A stretch of 17,856 bases of DNA, from positions 1 to 17,856 of the forward strand of contig CAZFHP010000029.1 in NCBI GenBank assembly GCA_964519365.1. Reading direction: 5' to 3'. Position numbers and translations under genes: made by a program. The DNA is from CAZFHP01 sp964519365 (lineage in GTDB: Bacteria; Babelota; Babeliae; Babelales; RVW-14). Shown here piece after piece: positions 6,323-14,118 of the stretch. Numbering within the stretch: position 1 is the first letter of the stretch; every line of letters starts with the position of its first letter. The notes under the pieces were generated by a model. That model did not search any database. It was not told the DNA's origin and was given only the letters and a program-made list of their open reading frames with translations.

Positions 6323-8242
6323 ATGTGTGGAATTGTTGGGTATGTTGGGGGCAAAAAGTGTCGCCAATTACTTTTGCAAGGCCTTGCTCGTTCTGAGTAT
6401 CGCGGGTACGATTCAGCAGGTATTGTTTGTATTGATTCGCAACATCACCATTTTTGCTATAAAAAAGAAGTTGGAAGTGTTGCTTTATTTGAAGAACACT
6501 TGCAAAAAGTGCGTTTTGATGGTCATATTGGCATGGGGCATACACGGTGGGCGACCCACGGGGTTGTTGATAAAAATAATGCCCATCCCCATTTTAATTG
6601 CGAAAAAACCGTTGCTGTTGTTCATAATGGGATTGTTGAAGGGTTTGAAGAACTTCATACAGATCTTGTAAAAAAGGGACATGTTTTTGAATCTTCGACA
6701 GATACTGAAGTTATCGCGCATTATTTTAGCTTTCTTGTAAAACAAATGTCTTCATTGCATGATGCTATTAAGTGTTTAACAAAGAAATTACAAGGCGCTT
6801 ATGCTTTGGTTATTCTTATGGAGCAATATCCAGATCAACTTATTTTAATTCGAAACAAATCTCCATTATCTGTTAATATCGGCAATAACGAAATGTTTGT
6901 TGCATCTGATTTTGTTGCGTATTCAGATAAGACCCCGAAAGTTCTTTTTCTTCCCGATCGAAGCTTTGCTTTTGTAAAAAAAGATACGATAGATCTTTAT
7001 GATTTTGCAGGTAAAACATTGCCTGTCATGCCGCAAGATATTGATTGTACGTTTAATACAACCGATAAGCAAGGTTTTAAACATTACATGCTCAAAGAGA
7101 TTTATGAGCAAAAGCGAGCAATTATGCGTACGATTTCGTTTTGCAAAGCGATTGGAAGTTCTAGTGGAAAAGTTTCTGTTCCGAGTGACCTAGATTTGTA
7201 TCGTGCAAGCAGAATGGGCTTAGAGTATAACGATGCTATTTGGCGACAATTGGGGCATACTGTTGATCAAATAAAAAATCTCAAATATATCAATCTTATT
7301 GCAGCAGGAACATCGTGGCATGCTGCGCGTATAGCACAGTTCTTTTTTGAGATTGTGTGTAAGATTCCCGCAAAAGTTTATCTGGCATCAGAGTTTCGTT
7401 ATATGCCGTTTTTTTTCGAGAAAAACAGTAGTTATGTTCTTATTTCTCAGTCTGGCGAGACTGCTGATACGCTTCAAGCGTTACGCCTGATTAATTCGTT
7501 TGATCAGCCAACAATTGCTTTAACGAATGTTGCTTCAAGTACCATCGTTCGTGAAGCAAGTGGTTTTTTGCCGATGCAAGCTGGGCCAGAAATTTCAGTT
7601 GCATCAACCAAAGCATTTTCTACCCAATTAGCAACTCTTTACTGGCTTGCTCATCGTATAGCTTTTGAGAAAAAACTTATTACCTGGCGCGATATGCATG
7701 AGGCAGAAGAAGATCTTTTTATTGCGGCTGAAATTTTAGAAAGTACAATAGAATTATATAAGTTATCTATTACGCAAAAGTTTGCGGCTTATTATGCAAA
7801 GTATAATAGATTTATTTTTTTGGGCAGGCATATAAGTTATCCGTTTGCGTTAGAAGCAGCATTGAAGCTTAAAGAAATTTCGTATATTTTTTCTCAGTGT
7901 TATCCAGCTGGGGAATTAAAACATGGGCCGATTGCTTTGATTGATGAACAAACGCCTGTTGTTTTATTTTCTTCTCTGGACGATGAAATTTACAAAAAAA
8001 CGATATCCAATGCCCAGGAAGTCAAAGCTCGGCGGGGGCATTTGTTAATTTTTGCTTTTGAAGGGCAAGATGAACTTATTAAACTTGCCAATAATGTGTT
8101 TGTTATCCCCCGTGTTAAGCCGTTACTAGCTCCTCTTGCGATGACGGGCTTAATGCAATTTCTTACATATCAAATTACTAATGTTCTTAATCGGCCGATT
8201 GATAAGCCAAGAAACTTGGCTAAGTCAGTAACGGTTGAGTAG
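6323..8242 (+). CDS. glmS: Glutamine--fructose-6-phosphate aminotransferase GlmS
   Basis: Makes glucosamine-6-phosphate, the entry point to UDP-GlcNAc for peptidoglycan and lipid A. Domain 1 is a class II glutaminase starting with nucleophile Cys2 (MCGIVGYVG), with GHTRWATHG (72-80) and HNGIVEG (101-107). Domain 2 holds two SIS folds: AAGTSWHAA (327-335), SQSGETADT (375-383), ASTKAFSTQ (427-435), LEAALKLKEIS (510-520), AGELKHGP (529-536) and the canonical C-terminus PRNLAKSVTVE. At 639 aa it is about 30 longer than E. coli GlmS; an insertion of about 24 residues lies in the interdomain linker (~270-320). No glmS ribozyme fits in the 89-nt upstream gap. A weak TTGCGC-N16-TATTAA promoter (6278-6305) is possible there. 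Confidence 0.97.
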   Translation: MCGIVGYVGGKKCRQLLLQGLARSEYRGYDSAGIVCIDSQHHHFCYKKEVGSVALFEEHLQKVRFDGHIGMGHTRWATHGVVDKNNAHPHFNCEKTVAVVHNGIVEGFEELHTDLVKKGHVFESSTDTEVIAHYFSFLVKQMSSLHDAIKCLTKKLQGAYALVILMEQYPDQLILIRNKSPLSVNIGNNEMFVASDFVAYSDKTPKVLFLPDRSFAFVKKDTIDLYDFAGKTLPVMPQDIDCTFNTTDKQGFKHYMLKEIYEQKRAIMRTISFCKAIGSSSGKVSVPSDLDLYRASRMGLEYNDAIWRQLGHTVDQIKNLKYINLIAAGTSWHAARIAQFFFEIVCKIPAKVYLASEFRYMPFFFEKNSSYVLISQSGETADTLQALRLINSFDQPTIALTNVASSTIVREASGFLPMQAGPEISVASTKAFSTQLATLYWLAHRIAFEKKLITWRDMHEAEEDLFIAAEILESTIELYKLSITQKFAAYYAKYNRFIFLGRHISYPFALEAALKLKEISYIFSQCYPAGELKHGPIALIDEQTPVVLFSSLDDEIYKKTISNAQEVKARRGHLLIFAFEGQDELIKLANNVFVIPRVKPLLAPLAMTGLMQFLTYQITNVLNRPIDKPRNLAKSVTVE

Positions 8243-8299
8243 TCGTGAAGAATATTTTCAGATTTTGTTTTTTGTTTTTTTGAAAAGAAAGTATCTATC

Positions 8300-9607
8300 A
8301 TGATGAAACAATTCTATCGTATGCTTACGTTTTTAAGTATTTTTTGTTTTTTGGGTAGTAGTGATGTTGTGTTTGCTAAAAATAATCGCTTGAAAAACAA
8401 AAAGAAGTTAGTACAAGAGACTAAAACAAAAGAAGCAAACAGAACGAAAAAAGTAAAAAAGAATGGGGCGAAGAAAAGAGTAATCGTGTTTACGAGTAAG
8501 GGCGGGTATGGTCATCAGGCTGCGAGTCAGGCTTTGTTAAAAGATTTATCGTCTAATTATGACATAACGATTGTTAATCCGTTTCAGCGACTTTTGCGTA
8601 AGATGGATTTTTTATGGAAAAACTTCGATGGAGAGCAGGGGTATAATAGTCTTTTAAGTAATGGATGGATTCGAACAACGAATATATATAAGCGTCTTGG
8701 AGCAAAAACGCTAGGATATTTATATGGTTGGAAAATAAAAAAAGTTATTAAGCGATTTTTAAAAAAAGAAGATCCAGACTTAGTTGTTTCTGTTATTCCG
8801 ATGCTTAATTTTGCGGTTAATTGTGCAACTCAGAAGTTGTCGATACCGTTTTTGTTGATAACGACTGATGGTGATTTAGCGCATTGGACTGATGGTATTA
8901 AACACGTTAAGCGATCTGATTTTTGTGCAACAATTGGTTTTGAAATGCCTAGGACGCGAGGTGTACTTAAAAAATCAGGGCTTGATGATAATCAAATTTT
9001 ATTAACTGGCTTTCCCATTAGACAAGACTTTTTAGAAAAAAAAGATAAAAATAAAATTAGGAAAGAATGGAAAATTCCAAATAACAAATTTACGATTATG
9101 ATTTTGATGGGCGGTGCTGGCTCTCAAGCAACTTATGAGTATGCACGAAAAATAGCAGCGATGGATATTGATGCACATTTGTTAATATGTACAGGGCGCA
9201 ATAAGAGCGTAAGGCGTAAGCTAAGAAAAATGCACAAAGAAGATGGTATTTCAGTATCGATTATTCCGTTTACGAAAAAGATATCTGATCTTATGTCTGT
9301 GTCGGATCTTCTTATCACTAAAGCTGGGCCTGGGAGCATTAACGAAGCATTGTACATGGAATTACCGTTAATTATTGATAGAACAGGGCCGGTGTTGTTT
9401 TGGGAAAAAGAAAACATAAATTTTGTTCTAAAGCATGGCTATGGAGATGTTTTGAAGAAATGGCGTAAATTTAAAAAGCTCATCTGGAAATATTGTTACA
9501 ACAAAAAATATTATGCGCAGAAAAAAAGGTCTTTGCGTAAATTTAAGAAACATGATTTTTCGGCTAATATTAAGAAGATCGTTGCACAATTGTGCCCGGA
9601 AGTTTGA
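8300..9607 (+). CDS. Exported MGDG-synthase/MurG-like glycosyltransferase
   Basis: 435 aa. Residues 1-26 form a classic Sec signal peptide (MMKQFYR start, hydrophobic core, cleavage-like VVFA). A very basic linker follows (~27-59, Lys-rich). From residue 60 the protein is a GT-B glycosyltransferase of the MGDG synthase/processive diacylglycerol glucosyltransferase type: FTSKGGYGHQAAS (64-76) is the acceptor-side Gly-rich loop, MGGAGS (270-275) the interdomain motif, and ITKAGPGSINEAL (339-351) the nucleotide-sugar donor loop, then FWEKENINFV (367-376). Such enzymes normally act in the cytoplasm on membrane lipids, so the signal peptide is odd. The adjacent gene is a close paralogue without it. 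The substrate cannot be told from sequence. ATG 8303 is an equally possible start. Confidence 0.8.
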   Translation: MMKQFYRMLTFLSIFCFLGSSDVVFAKNNRLKNKKKLVQETKTKEANRTKKVKKNGAKKRVIVFTSKGGYGHQAASQALLKDLSSNYDITIVNPFQRLLRKMDFLWKNFDGEQGYNSLLSNGWIRTTNIYKRLGAKTLGYLYGWKIKKVIKRFLKKEDPDLVVSVIPMLNFAVNCATQKLSIPFLLITTDGDLAHWTDGIKHVKRSDFCATIGFEMPRTRGVLKKSGLDDNQILLTGFPIRQDFLEKKDKNKIRKEWKIPNNKFTIMILMGGAGSQATYEYARKIAAMDIDAHLLICTGRNKSVRRKLRKMHKEDGISVSIIPFTKKISDLMSVSDLLITKAGPGSINEALYMELPLIIDRTGPVLFWEKENINFVLKHGYGDVLKKWRKFKKLIWKYCYNKKYYAQKKRSLRKFKKHDFSANIKKIVAQLCPEV

Positions 9608-9658
9608 TCTTTAAAGTTTGCTGCTATTTAAAATCTATCGAAAGAGAGTGTTTGTGAA

Positions 9659-10855
9659 GTGAAAAAGAGTATGAAGAAAGAAATAATTATTTTTACCAGC
9701 AAAGCTGGAAATGGACACCAAACAGCGAGTCAGGCTTTATCAGGAATATTGTCGCCTTTGTATGATGTACAGGTTATTAACCCCTTTGAAAAGATTTTAA
9801 AAAATCTAGATTTTTTATGGAAAAGAATTGATGGGGAAAATATATATAACATGCTTTTACGAAATAATTTTATTGGAACAACCAATTTTTTATGTCAAAG
9901 CTTAAAGGTTCAGATACTTACCTGGTATAAAAAAAAGATAGAAAAAGCATTGGCACGTTTTTTAGAAGATAAAAATCCAGACTTGGTTATTTCTGTTATT
10001 CCAATTATTAATTTTGCCATTAATAACGCTACACAAAAACAAGCAATTCCGTTTTTGCTTGTAACGACGGATGGTGATTTAACGAATTGGACATATAATA
10101 TTAAAGAGATAAAGCGGTTTGATTTTTGTGCAACTATTGGTTTTGAAACACAAAAAACAAGAAAAAAACTTATTTGTTCAGGAATGGCTGATAGTCAAAT
10201 AATTCATACAGGGTTTCCAATAAAGCGTGATTTTTTCGAACAAAAAAATCATGAAAAAATTAGAAAAGAATGGCTTGTTCCTGACAATACGTTTACGATT
10301 ATGATTTTTATGGGTGGCGCCGGTTCTTTAGAAACATATCGTTATGTTCAGAAAATTATAGCAATGGGTATGAAAGTACATCTTCTTGTGTGTGTGGGCA
10401 AAAACAAAAAAATGGCCTATGCTTTGGAAAAAATAAAACGAGAGCTTTTAAATAAATCTATCTCGTTATCGATTATCCCATTTACTCATAAGATCTCTGA
10501 TCTTATGTCTATCTCTGATCTTCTTATTACCAAGCCTGGTCCAGGAAGTATTAACGAGGCATTGCATATGCAATTACCGTTAATTTTGGATCAAATGGGC
10601 TCGGTGCTTTTTTGGGAAAAAGAAAATATTCGTTTTGTGCAAGAGCATAATTTTGGGGATGTTTTAACGAGCTGGCAAGCGTTAGAAGGGCTTGTAAAGA
10701 AATATTATTCTGATCGGGAGTATTATGCCCAGAAAAAAGAACATTTGAACAAATTTCAGGCACCTGATTTTGTTGGGAATGTTAATAAGATCGTTACAAA
10801 ACTATGTCCGCTTATGGCTAAAAAGAGCCAGCTAGATCGTACGACATTATCTTGA
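9659..10855 (+). CDS. MGDG-synthase/MurG-like glycosyltransferase, cytoplasmic paralogue
   Basis: 398 aa, paralogous along its whole length to the preceding gene (roughly half of residues identical by eye). It starts directly at the catalytic fold without signal peptide or basic linker: IIIFTSKAGNGHQTAS begins at residue 9. Matching motifs are FMGGAGS (217-223), ITKPGPGSINEAL (290-302) and FWEKENIRFV (318-327). It likely glycosylates a membrane lipid or similar acceptor from a nucleotide sugar; acceptor and sugar are unknown. GTG 9659 follows an AAAGAGAG ribosome site; ATG 9671 is an alternative. A tail of about 15 residues after LCPL is absent from the paralogue. It overlaps the end of ybeY tail-to-tail by 9 nt. 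Confidence 0.85.
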   Translation: MKKSMKKEIIIFTSKAGNGHQTASQALSGILSPLYDVQVINPFEKILKNLDFLWKRIDGENIYNMLLRNNFIGTTNFLCQSLKVQILTWYKKKIEKALARFLEDKNPDLVISVIPIINFAINNATQKQAIPFLLVTTDGDLTNWTYNIKEIKRFDFCATIGFETQKTRKKLICSGMADSQIIHTGFPIKRDFFEQKNHEKIRKEWLVPDNTFTIMIFMGGAGSLETYRYVQKIIAMGMKVHLLVCVGKNKKMAYALEKIKRELLNKSISLSIIPFTHKISDLMSISDLLITKPGPGSINEALHMQLPLILDQMGSVLFWEKENIRFVQEHNFGDVLTSWQALEGLVKKYYSDREYYAQKKEHLNKFQAPDFVGNVNKIVTKLCPLMAKKSQLDRTTLS

Positions 10856-11299
10856 AATAGACTTTAGTAACTGCTTTTCGATTGCTTGCATCTTTTCAAA
10901 TTCAGCATCCGTTTGATGATCATAGTTTAACAGGTGCGCGATTCCATGGGCGATAAGCGCATGTAAGTGTTCTTCGAATGTTTGCTTCCAGAAAGCAGCC
11001 TTTTTACGTGCGTATTCAACTGAAATAATAATGTCGCCTAGGTTTTTATCTTCAGGATTAATAACCGTTATCTTTTCTCCAGGCTTTAATTCTGGGTGAT
11101 AAGGAAACGATAGAATATCTGTTGGTTCATTTTTATTACGATATGTGCGGTTGTATTCTCGAATTGTCGTATTTCTTGTGAGTAAGATCCCAATATCAAA
11201 ATCGTGATATCCTAGAGAATCAAGCATTTTTTGTGTGACCGTTTTAAGATCGTCGATATCGATAGGTATTTTTTTTTGCCTGTTTTTGATTAGAATCAT
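10847..11299 (-). CDS. ybeY: Endoribonuclease YbeY (rRNA maturation factor)
   Basis: Zinc-dependent single-strand RNase involved in 16S rRNA 3' processing and ribosome quality control. The metal site HGIAHLLNYDH gives the HxxxHxxxxxH motif (His118, His122, His128), close to the canonical HGxLHLxGYDH. The other family signature is EPTDILSFPY (59-68). The length is 150 aa from ATG 11299, about the same as E. coli. An upstream in-frame GTG at 11320 is possible, but the ATG is preferred because the 10 nt preceding it also precede the valS ATG. It lies 28 nt downstream of valS, probably in one transcript. Confidence 0.95.
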   Translation of the reverse strand: MILIKNRQKKIPIDIDDLKTVTQKMLDSLGYHDFDIGILLTRNTTIREYNRTYRNKNEPTDILSFPYHPELKPGEKITVINPEDKNLGDIIISVEYARKKAAFWKQTFEEHLHALIAHGIAHLLNYDHQTDAEFEKMQAIEKQLLKSISR

Positions 11300-11300
11300 G

Positions 11301-11310
11301 ATCGTAACTT
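11301..11310 (-). promoter_or_regulatory. Start-proximal element of ybeY shared with valS
   Basis: AAGTTACGAT on the minus strand, one nucleotide before the ybeY ATG (11299). The same ten bases occupy the same position before valS. It is not a Shine-Dalgarno sequence. Its presence favours the ATG at 11299 over the GTG at 11320. Function unknown. Confidence 0.35.
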
Positions 11311-11327
11311 TTATTTGCACACAGGTT

Positions 11328-13808
11328 TTACACGCACACGTGTGTGACCCACGTATTGTTTTCTGGTTCTTGTTTGATACAAGACTTATCTAAGTTTTTT
11401 TCAATAAAACTTATGTTTATCGCTTTACTAATTCCCGCAATTAACGCTTGTTCTTGCTTGAGCTTTTCAAGAAGCTCTATGTTTTCTGAGCAAATAGAAA
11501 GCTCATGGAGCTCTGTTTTAAGTGAAAGCTGGTTTTCGCTTTTAAGTTTTCGTACTTGATCTACGATAGAAAGTATTTTTTCTGTTACCGTAACGCTCTG
11601 AGTAAAATCATACGCATAGCGCTTATCATCAAGATATGTTACATGAACAGATTGTGCTTTTTCTTGATCTCTAAAAATTTCTTGATAGAGCGTTTCTGTA
11701 ATATGTGGCAAAAAAGGTGCGTATAACTGTAAGATTCCAAAACCTATCTCGTATAACGTAAAACGCGTTGCCTCAAGCGTTTGATTATCATATTTATCAG
11801 GGTTGAAAAACTGATCTTTGATTAACTCAAGATAGTTATCACAAAAAACATGCCAGAAGAATTTTTCGATATGTTCGAGTGCATGGCTATATTCGTAATC
11901 GTCCATTTGCTTTTTATAAGCTTGTACTGTTTGGCTAAACATGTGTAAAACCCATTGGGCAACAGTGCCTACGTTTTCAGGGACATTTTTTGTCGAATCG
12001 AGCTTTTTATATTCCTGAATATGATCTTTGCAAAATCTAAACGCATTCCATAATTTTGTTACAAGTTTTTGCCCGATTTTAAGTTGGTTTTCGCTAAAAG
12101 CAGTATCTGTGCCAAGTTTGCCACTTGCAGACCAGAAGCGTATAACATCTGCTGGGTACGTATTAAGTAATGTTTCGGGAGCCATTTTTTGGTTCCCTTT
12201 TGATTTTGAAATCTTTTCTTTCCCTGATAAAACATGGCCTGAGATCATGATATCGTTCCATGGAATTTGATTGTGATGGTAGTAAGCTTTGACGATTGTA
12301 TCAAAAGCCCATGTTCGGATGATATCGTGAGCTTGTGGCCGTAAGCTCATAGGTAAAGTTAGATTTGTTCCAGTATTGCTTTTTTGTGCGCTTTGCTCTG
12401 GCCAGTTAAGATTAATTTGGGGTGTGAGCGACGATGTGTTCCAAGTGTCCATAATATCAGTGTCGCCCGTAAGATCGCTCGAATTACATTTAGGACATTT
12501 TGTATTGGGATATGATTGTTCCTGAGGGTCTATCGGTAAATTGTTAGTTTCTGCAAGCATAACATGCTTACAATCGTTACAATGCCAAACAGGAAACGGT
12601 ATTCCGAAAAAACGCTGGCGAGAAACACACCAGTCCCAACTGAGATTTTCAACCCAGTCACGGTAGCGAGCTTTCATAAACGCAGGTTTCCAGCGTATTT
12701 TTTCAGCGAGTTCTAGAAATTTATCTTTGTTTTCTAAAATTTTTATGAACCATTGAGAGAGTACAAGATATTCGATTTCTTGTTTGCAACGTTCGTGAAC
12801 ATTGACGTTATGAGAAATAGCTTTTTGGCTAATAAGCTTGTGTTCTTTTTCCAAAAGTTCAAGTATTACTTTACGTGCTTCATGGACCCGCATGCCAGCA
12901 AGTGGTCCTCCGGCTTCGGTCCATTTGCCATCAAAACCAACAAGATGTATGAATGGGAGTTTATGTGTTTTGTACCAGTAAATATCTGTTTGATCTCCAA
13001 AAGTACAACACATAACGAGCCCGGTGCCTTTTTCGGGGTCAACTTTTTCGTCAGGTAATATTTTTACTTTGTTTTTAAAAACAGGAGTAAGGGCATATTT
13101 GCCAGCTAGTTGTGCATAACGCTTATCGTTGGGATGATAAAAAATTGCTACGCATGCCGGTAAGAGTTCAGGCCGTGTTGTTGCAATGATAAGCTTTTGC
13201 CCGTCTTCTGTTTGAAATTCAAGGTCATTAAACGTTGTCGTTACGTCTTTATTGTCAAGTTCTGCTTGAGCGACAGATGTTCGACATGTTGTGCAATATA
13301 GTGACGGTTCTTCTTTGCGATACACTAGATTTTTGTTGTACAATTCAATAAAAGAATATTGTGATATTTTTCGTACATTATCAGATATCGTCGAATATAT
13401 TTGACTCCAGTCGACTGAGAGTCCCATTTGTTTCCATAGATTTTCAAATACTTTTTCTATTTCGACTGATTCTTTTAAACAGAGATTAATAAAATCAGAT
13501 CGTTTAAGCATGTGAGCTTTTGTTTTATGCTTTTTTTCAACGTAGCGTTCTGTTGGGAGCCCATTATCATCAAAGCCCATTGGATAAAAAACGTTATAGT
13601 TTTGCATACGTTTATAGCGAGCAATAATATCTGTGTGAGTGTATGAAAAAATATGTCCTATGTGTAACGTTCCAGAAACAGTTGGCGGTGGAGTGTCGAT
13701 ACTGTATGTTTGTTTTTGAGAATTTTTATCAAAAGCATAAAGCTTTTCTTTTTCCCAAAGATCTCGGGCTTTTTGTTCGAATTTTGTATGGTCGTAACGT
13801 TTTTCCAT
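11328..13808 (-). CDS. valS: Valyl-tRNA synthetase, archaeal/rickettsial type
   Basis: Class I aminoacyl-tRNA synthetase charging tRNA-Val. PPPTVSGTLHIGH (40-52) contains the HIGH motif and KISKS (532-536) the KMSKS motif. The CP1 editing domain is about 190-340 (IATTRPELLPACVA; GTGLVMCCTFGDQTD). Cys pairs 172/175 and 410/413 with 438/441 suggest zinc knuckles. The GFDDNGLPTE segment (78-87) is typical of archaeal and Rickettsia ValRS; most bacterial enzymes have GTDHAGIATQ. The C-terminal coiled-coil arm of E. coli-type ValRS is missing, giving 826 aa rather than about 950. Shine-Dalgarno support is weak (GAAG, 9-12 nt before the ATG). ybeY follows. Confidence 0.96.
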   Translation of the reverse strand: MEKRYDHTKFEQKARDLWEKEKLYAFDKNSQKQTYSIDTPPPTVSGTLHIGHIFSYTHTDIIARYKRMQNYNVFYPMGFDDNGLPTERYVEKKHKTKAHMLKRSDFINLCLKESVEIEKVFENLWKQMGLSVDWSQIYSTISDNVRKISQYSFIELYNKNLVYRKEEPSLYCTTCRTSVAQAELDNKDVTTTFNDLEFQTEDGQKLIIATTRPELLPACVAIFYHPNDKRYAQLAGKYALTPVFKNKVKILPDEKVDPEKGTGLVMCCTFGDQTDIYWYKTHKLPFIHLVGFDGKWTEAGGPLAGMRVHEARKVILELLEKEHKLISQKAISHNVNVHERCKQEIEYLVLSQWFIKILENKDKFLELAEKIRWKPAFMKARYRDWVENLSWDWCVSRQRFFGIPFPVWHCNDCKHVMLAETNNLPIDPQEQSYPNTKCPKCNSSDLTGDTDIMDTWNTSSLTPQINLNWPEQSAQKSNTGTNLTLPMSLRPQAHDIIRTWAFDTIVKAYYHHNQIPWNDIMISGHVLSGKEKISKSKGNQKMAPETLLNTYPADVIRFWSASGKLGTDTAFSENQLKIGQKLVTKLWNAFRFCKDHIQEYKKLDSTKNVPENVGTVAQWVLHMFSQTVQAYKKQMDDYEYSHALEHIEKFFWHVFCDNYLELIKDQFFNPDKYDNQTLEATRFTLYEIGFGILQLYAPFLPHITETLYQEIFRDQEKAQSVHVTYLDDKRYAYDFTQSVTVTEKILSIVDQVRKLKSENQLSLKTELHELSICSENIELLEKLKQEQALIAGISKAINISFIEKNLDKSCIKQEPENNTWVTHVCV

Positions 13809-13809
13809 T

Positions 13810-13819
13810 ATCGTAACTT
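13810..13819 (-). promoter_or_regulatory. Start-proximal element of valS shared with ybeY
   Basis: AAGTTACGAT on the minus strand, one nucleotide before the valS ATG (13808), identical in sequence and spacing to the ybeY element. A weak GAAG overlaps its 5' side. It may be a translational element or a trace of ancestral duplication; chance is not excluded. Confidence 0.35.
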
Positions 13820-13865
13820 CTTTAGTTTTATGAAATAAAATTTTTATTCAAAATATCTAAAAAAC

Positions 13866-13874
13866 AGTATACCA
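13866..13874 (-). promoter_or_regulatory. Extended -10 promoter of valS-ybeY
   Basis: On the minus strand TGGTATACT is an extended -10 (TGn followed by TATACT, 5 of 6 matches), about 58 nt before the valS ATG. The -35 at 17 nt (TTCTTA) is poor, as is common for extended -10 promoters. The surrounding TATGGTAT also occurs in the candidate promoter near 16830. Confidence 0.45.
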
Positions 13875-14118
13875 TAAATTCAATGGGGTAAGAATAAAGA
13901 TTGGTCTGCTATGATTTAGAGTACTATTTCGAAGATTGTTTTACTTTTTGGCGGAGTTTTTTGTGTATATTTTCAATTGTAAATTTTCGCAAGAAGTTCA
14001 ATAGTTGCTTTGTTTTAGGGCTTTTTTGATTTATTAAGAGCTAAATGCTACGTTTAAGCCCCTTTGTGGAGCCGTGTAATATTTTGTTATTTTTTATCCC
14101 AAGAAAGAGCATAGATTT

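Larger units (their letters stand above)
13809..14118. other. 310-nt divergent intergenic region, valS / first RING gene
   Basis: Very AT-rich. It contains the likely valS promoter (13866-13874, minus strand). For the plus-strand RING gene no strong -35/-10 pair stands out; TGCTATGAT (13907-13915) could act as an extended -10 without a clear -35, leaving a leader of about 200 nt. The last ~40 nt before the RING gene resemble the sequence before its paralogue. No ORF, RNA gene or strong hairpin was found. Confidence 0.5.

Noticed and set aside
8243..8299. T-rich run after glmS as a terminator.
   Set aside because: No GC-containing hairpin precedes the T-run, so glmS and the glycosyltransferases are treated as one likely transcript.
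11335..11344. Perfect 10-bp palindrome CACACGTGTG, a possible operator.
   Set aside because: It lies inside the last codons of valS and has no flanking promoter elements; an alternating CA/TG tract makes a short palindrome easy to get by chance.
12028..13058. Plus-strand open frames of 80-101 codons opposite valS.
   Set aside because: They are antisense shadows of a strongly conserved gene, and their translations show no recognisable domain.
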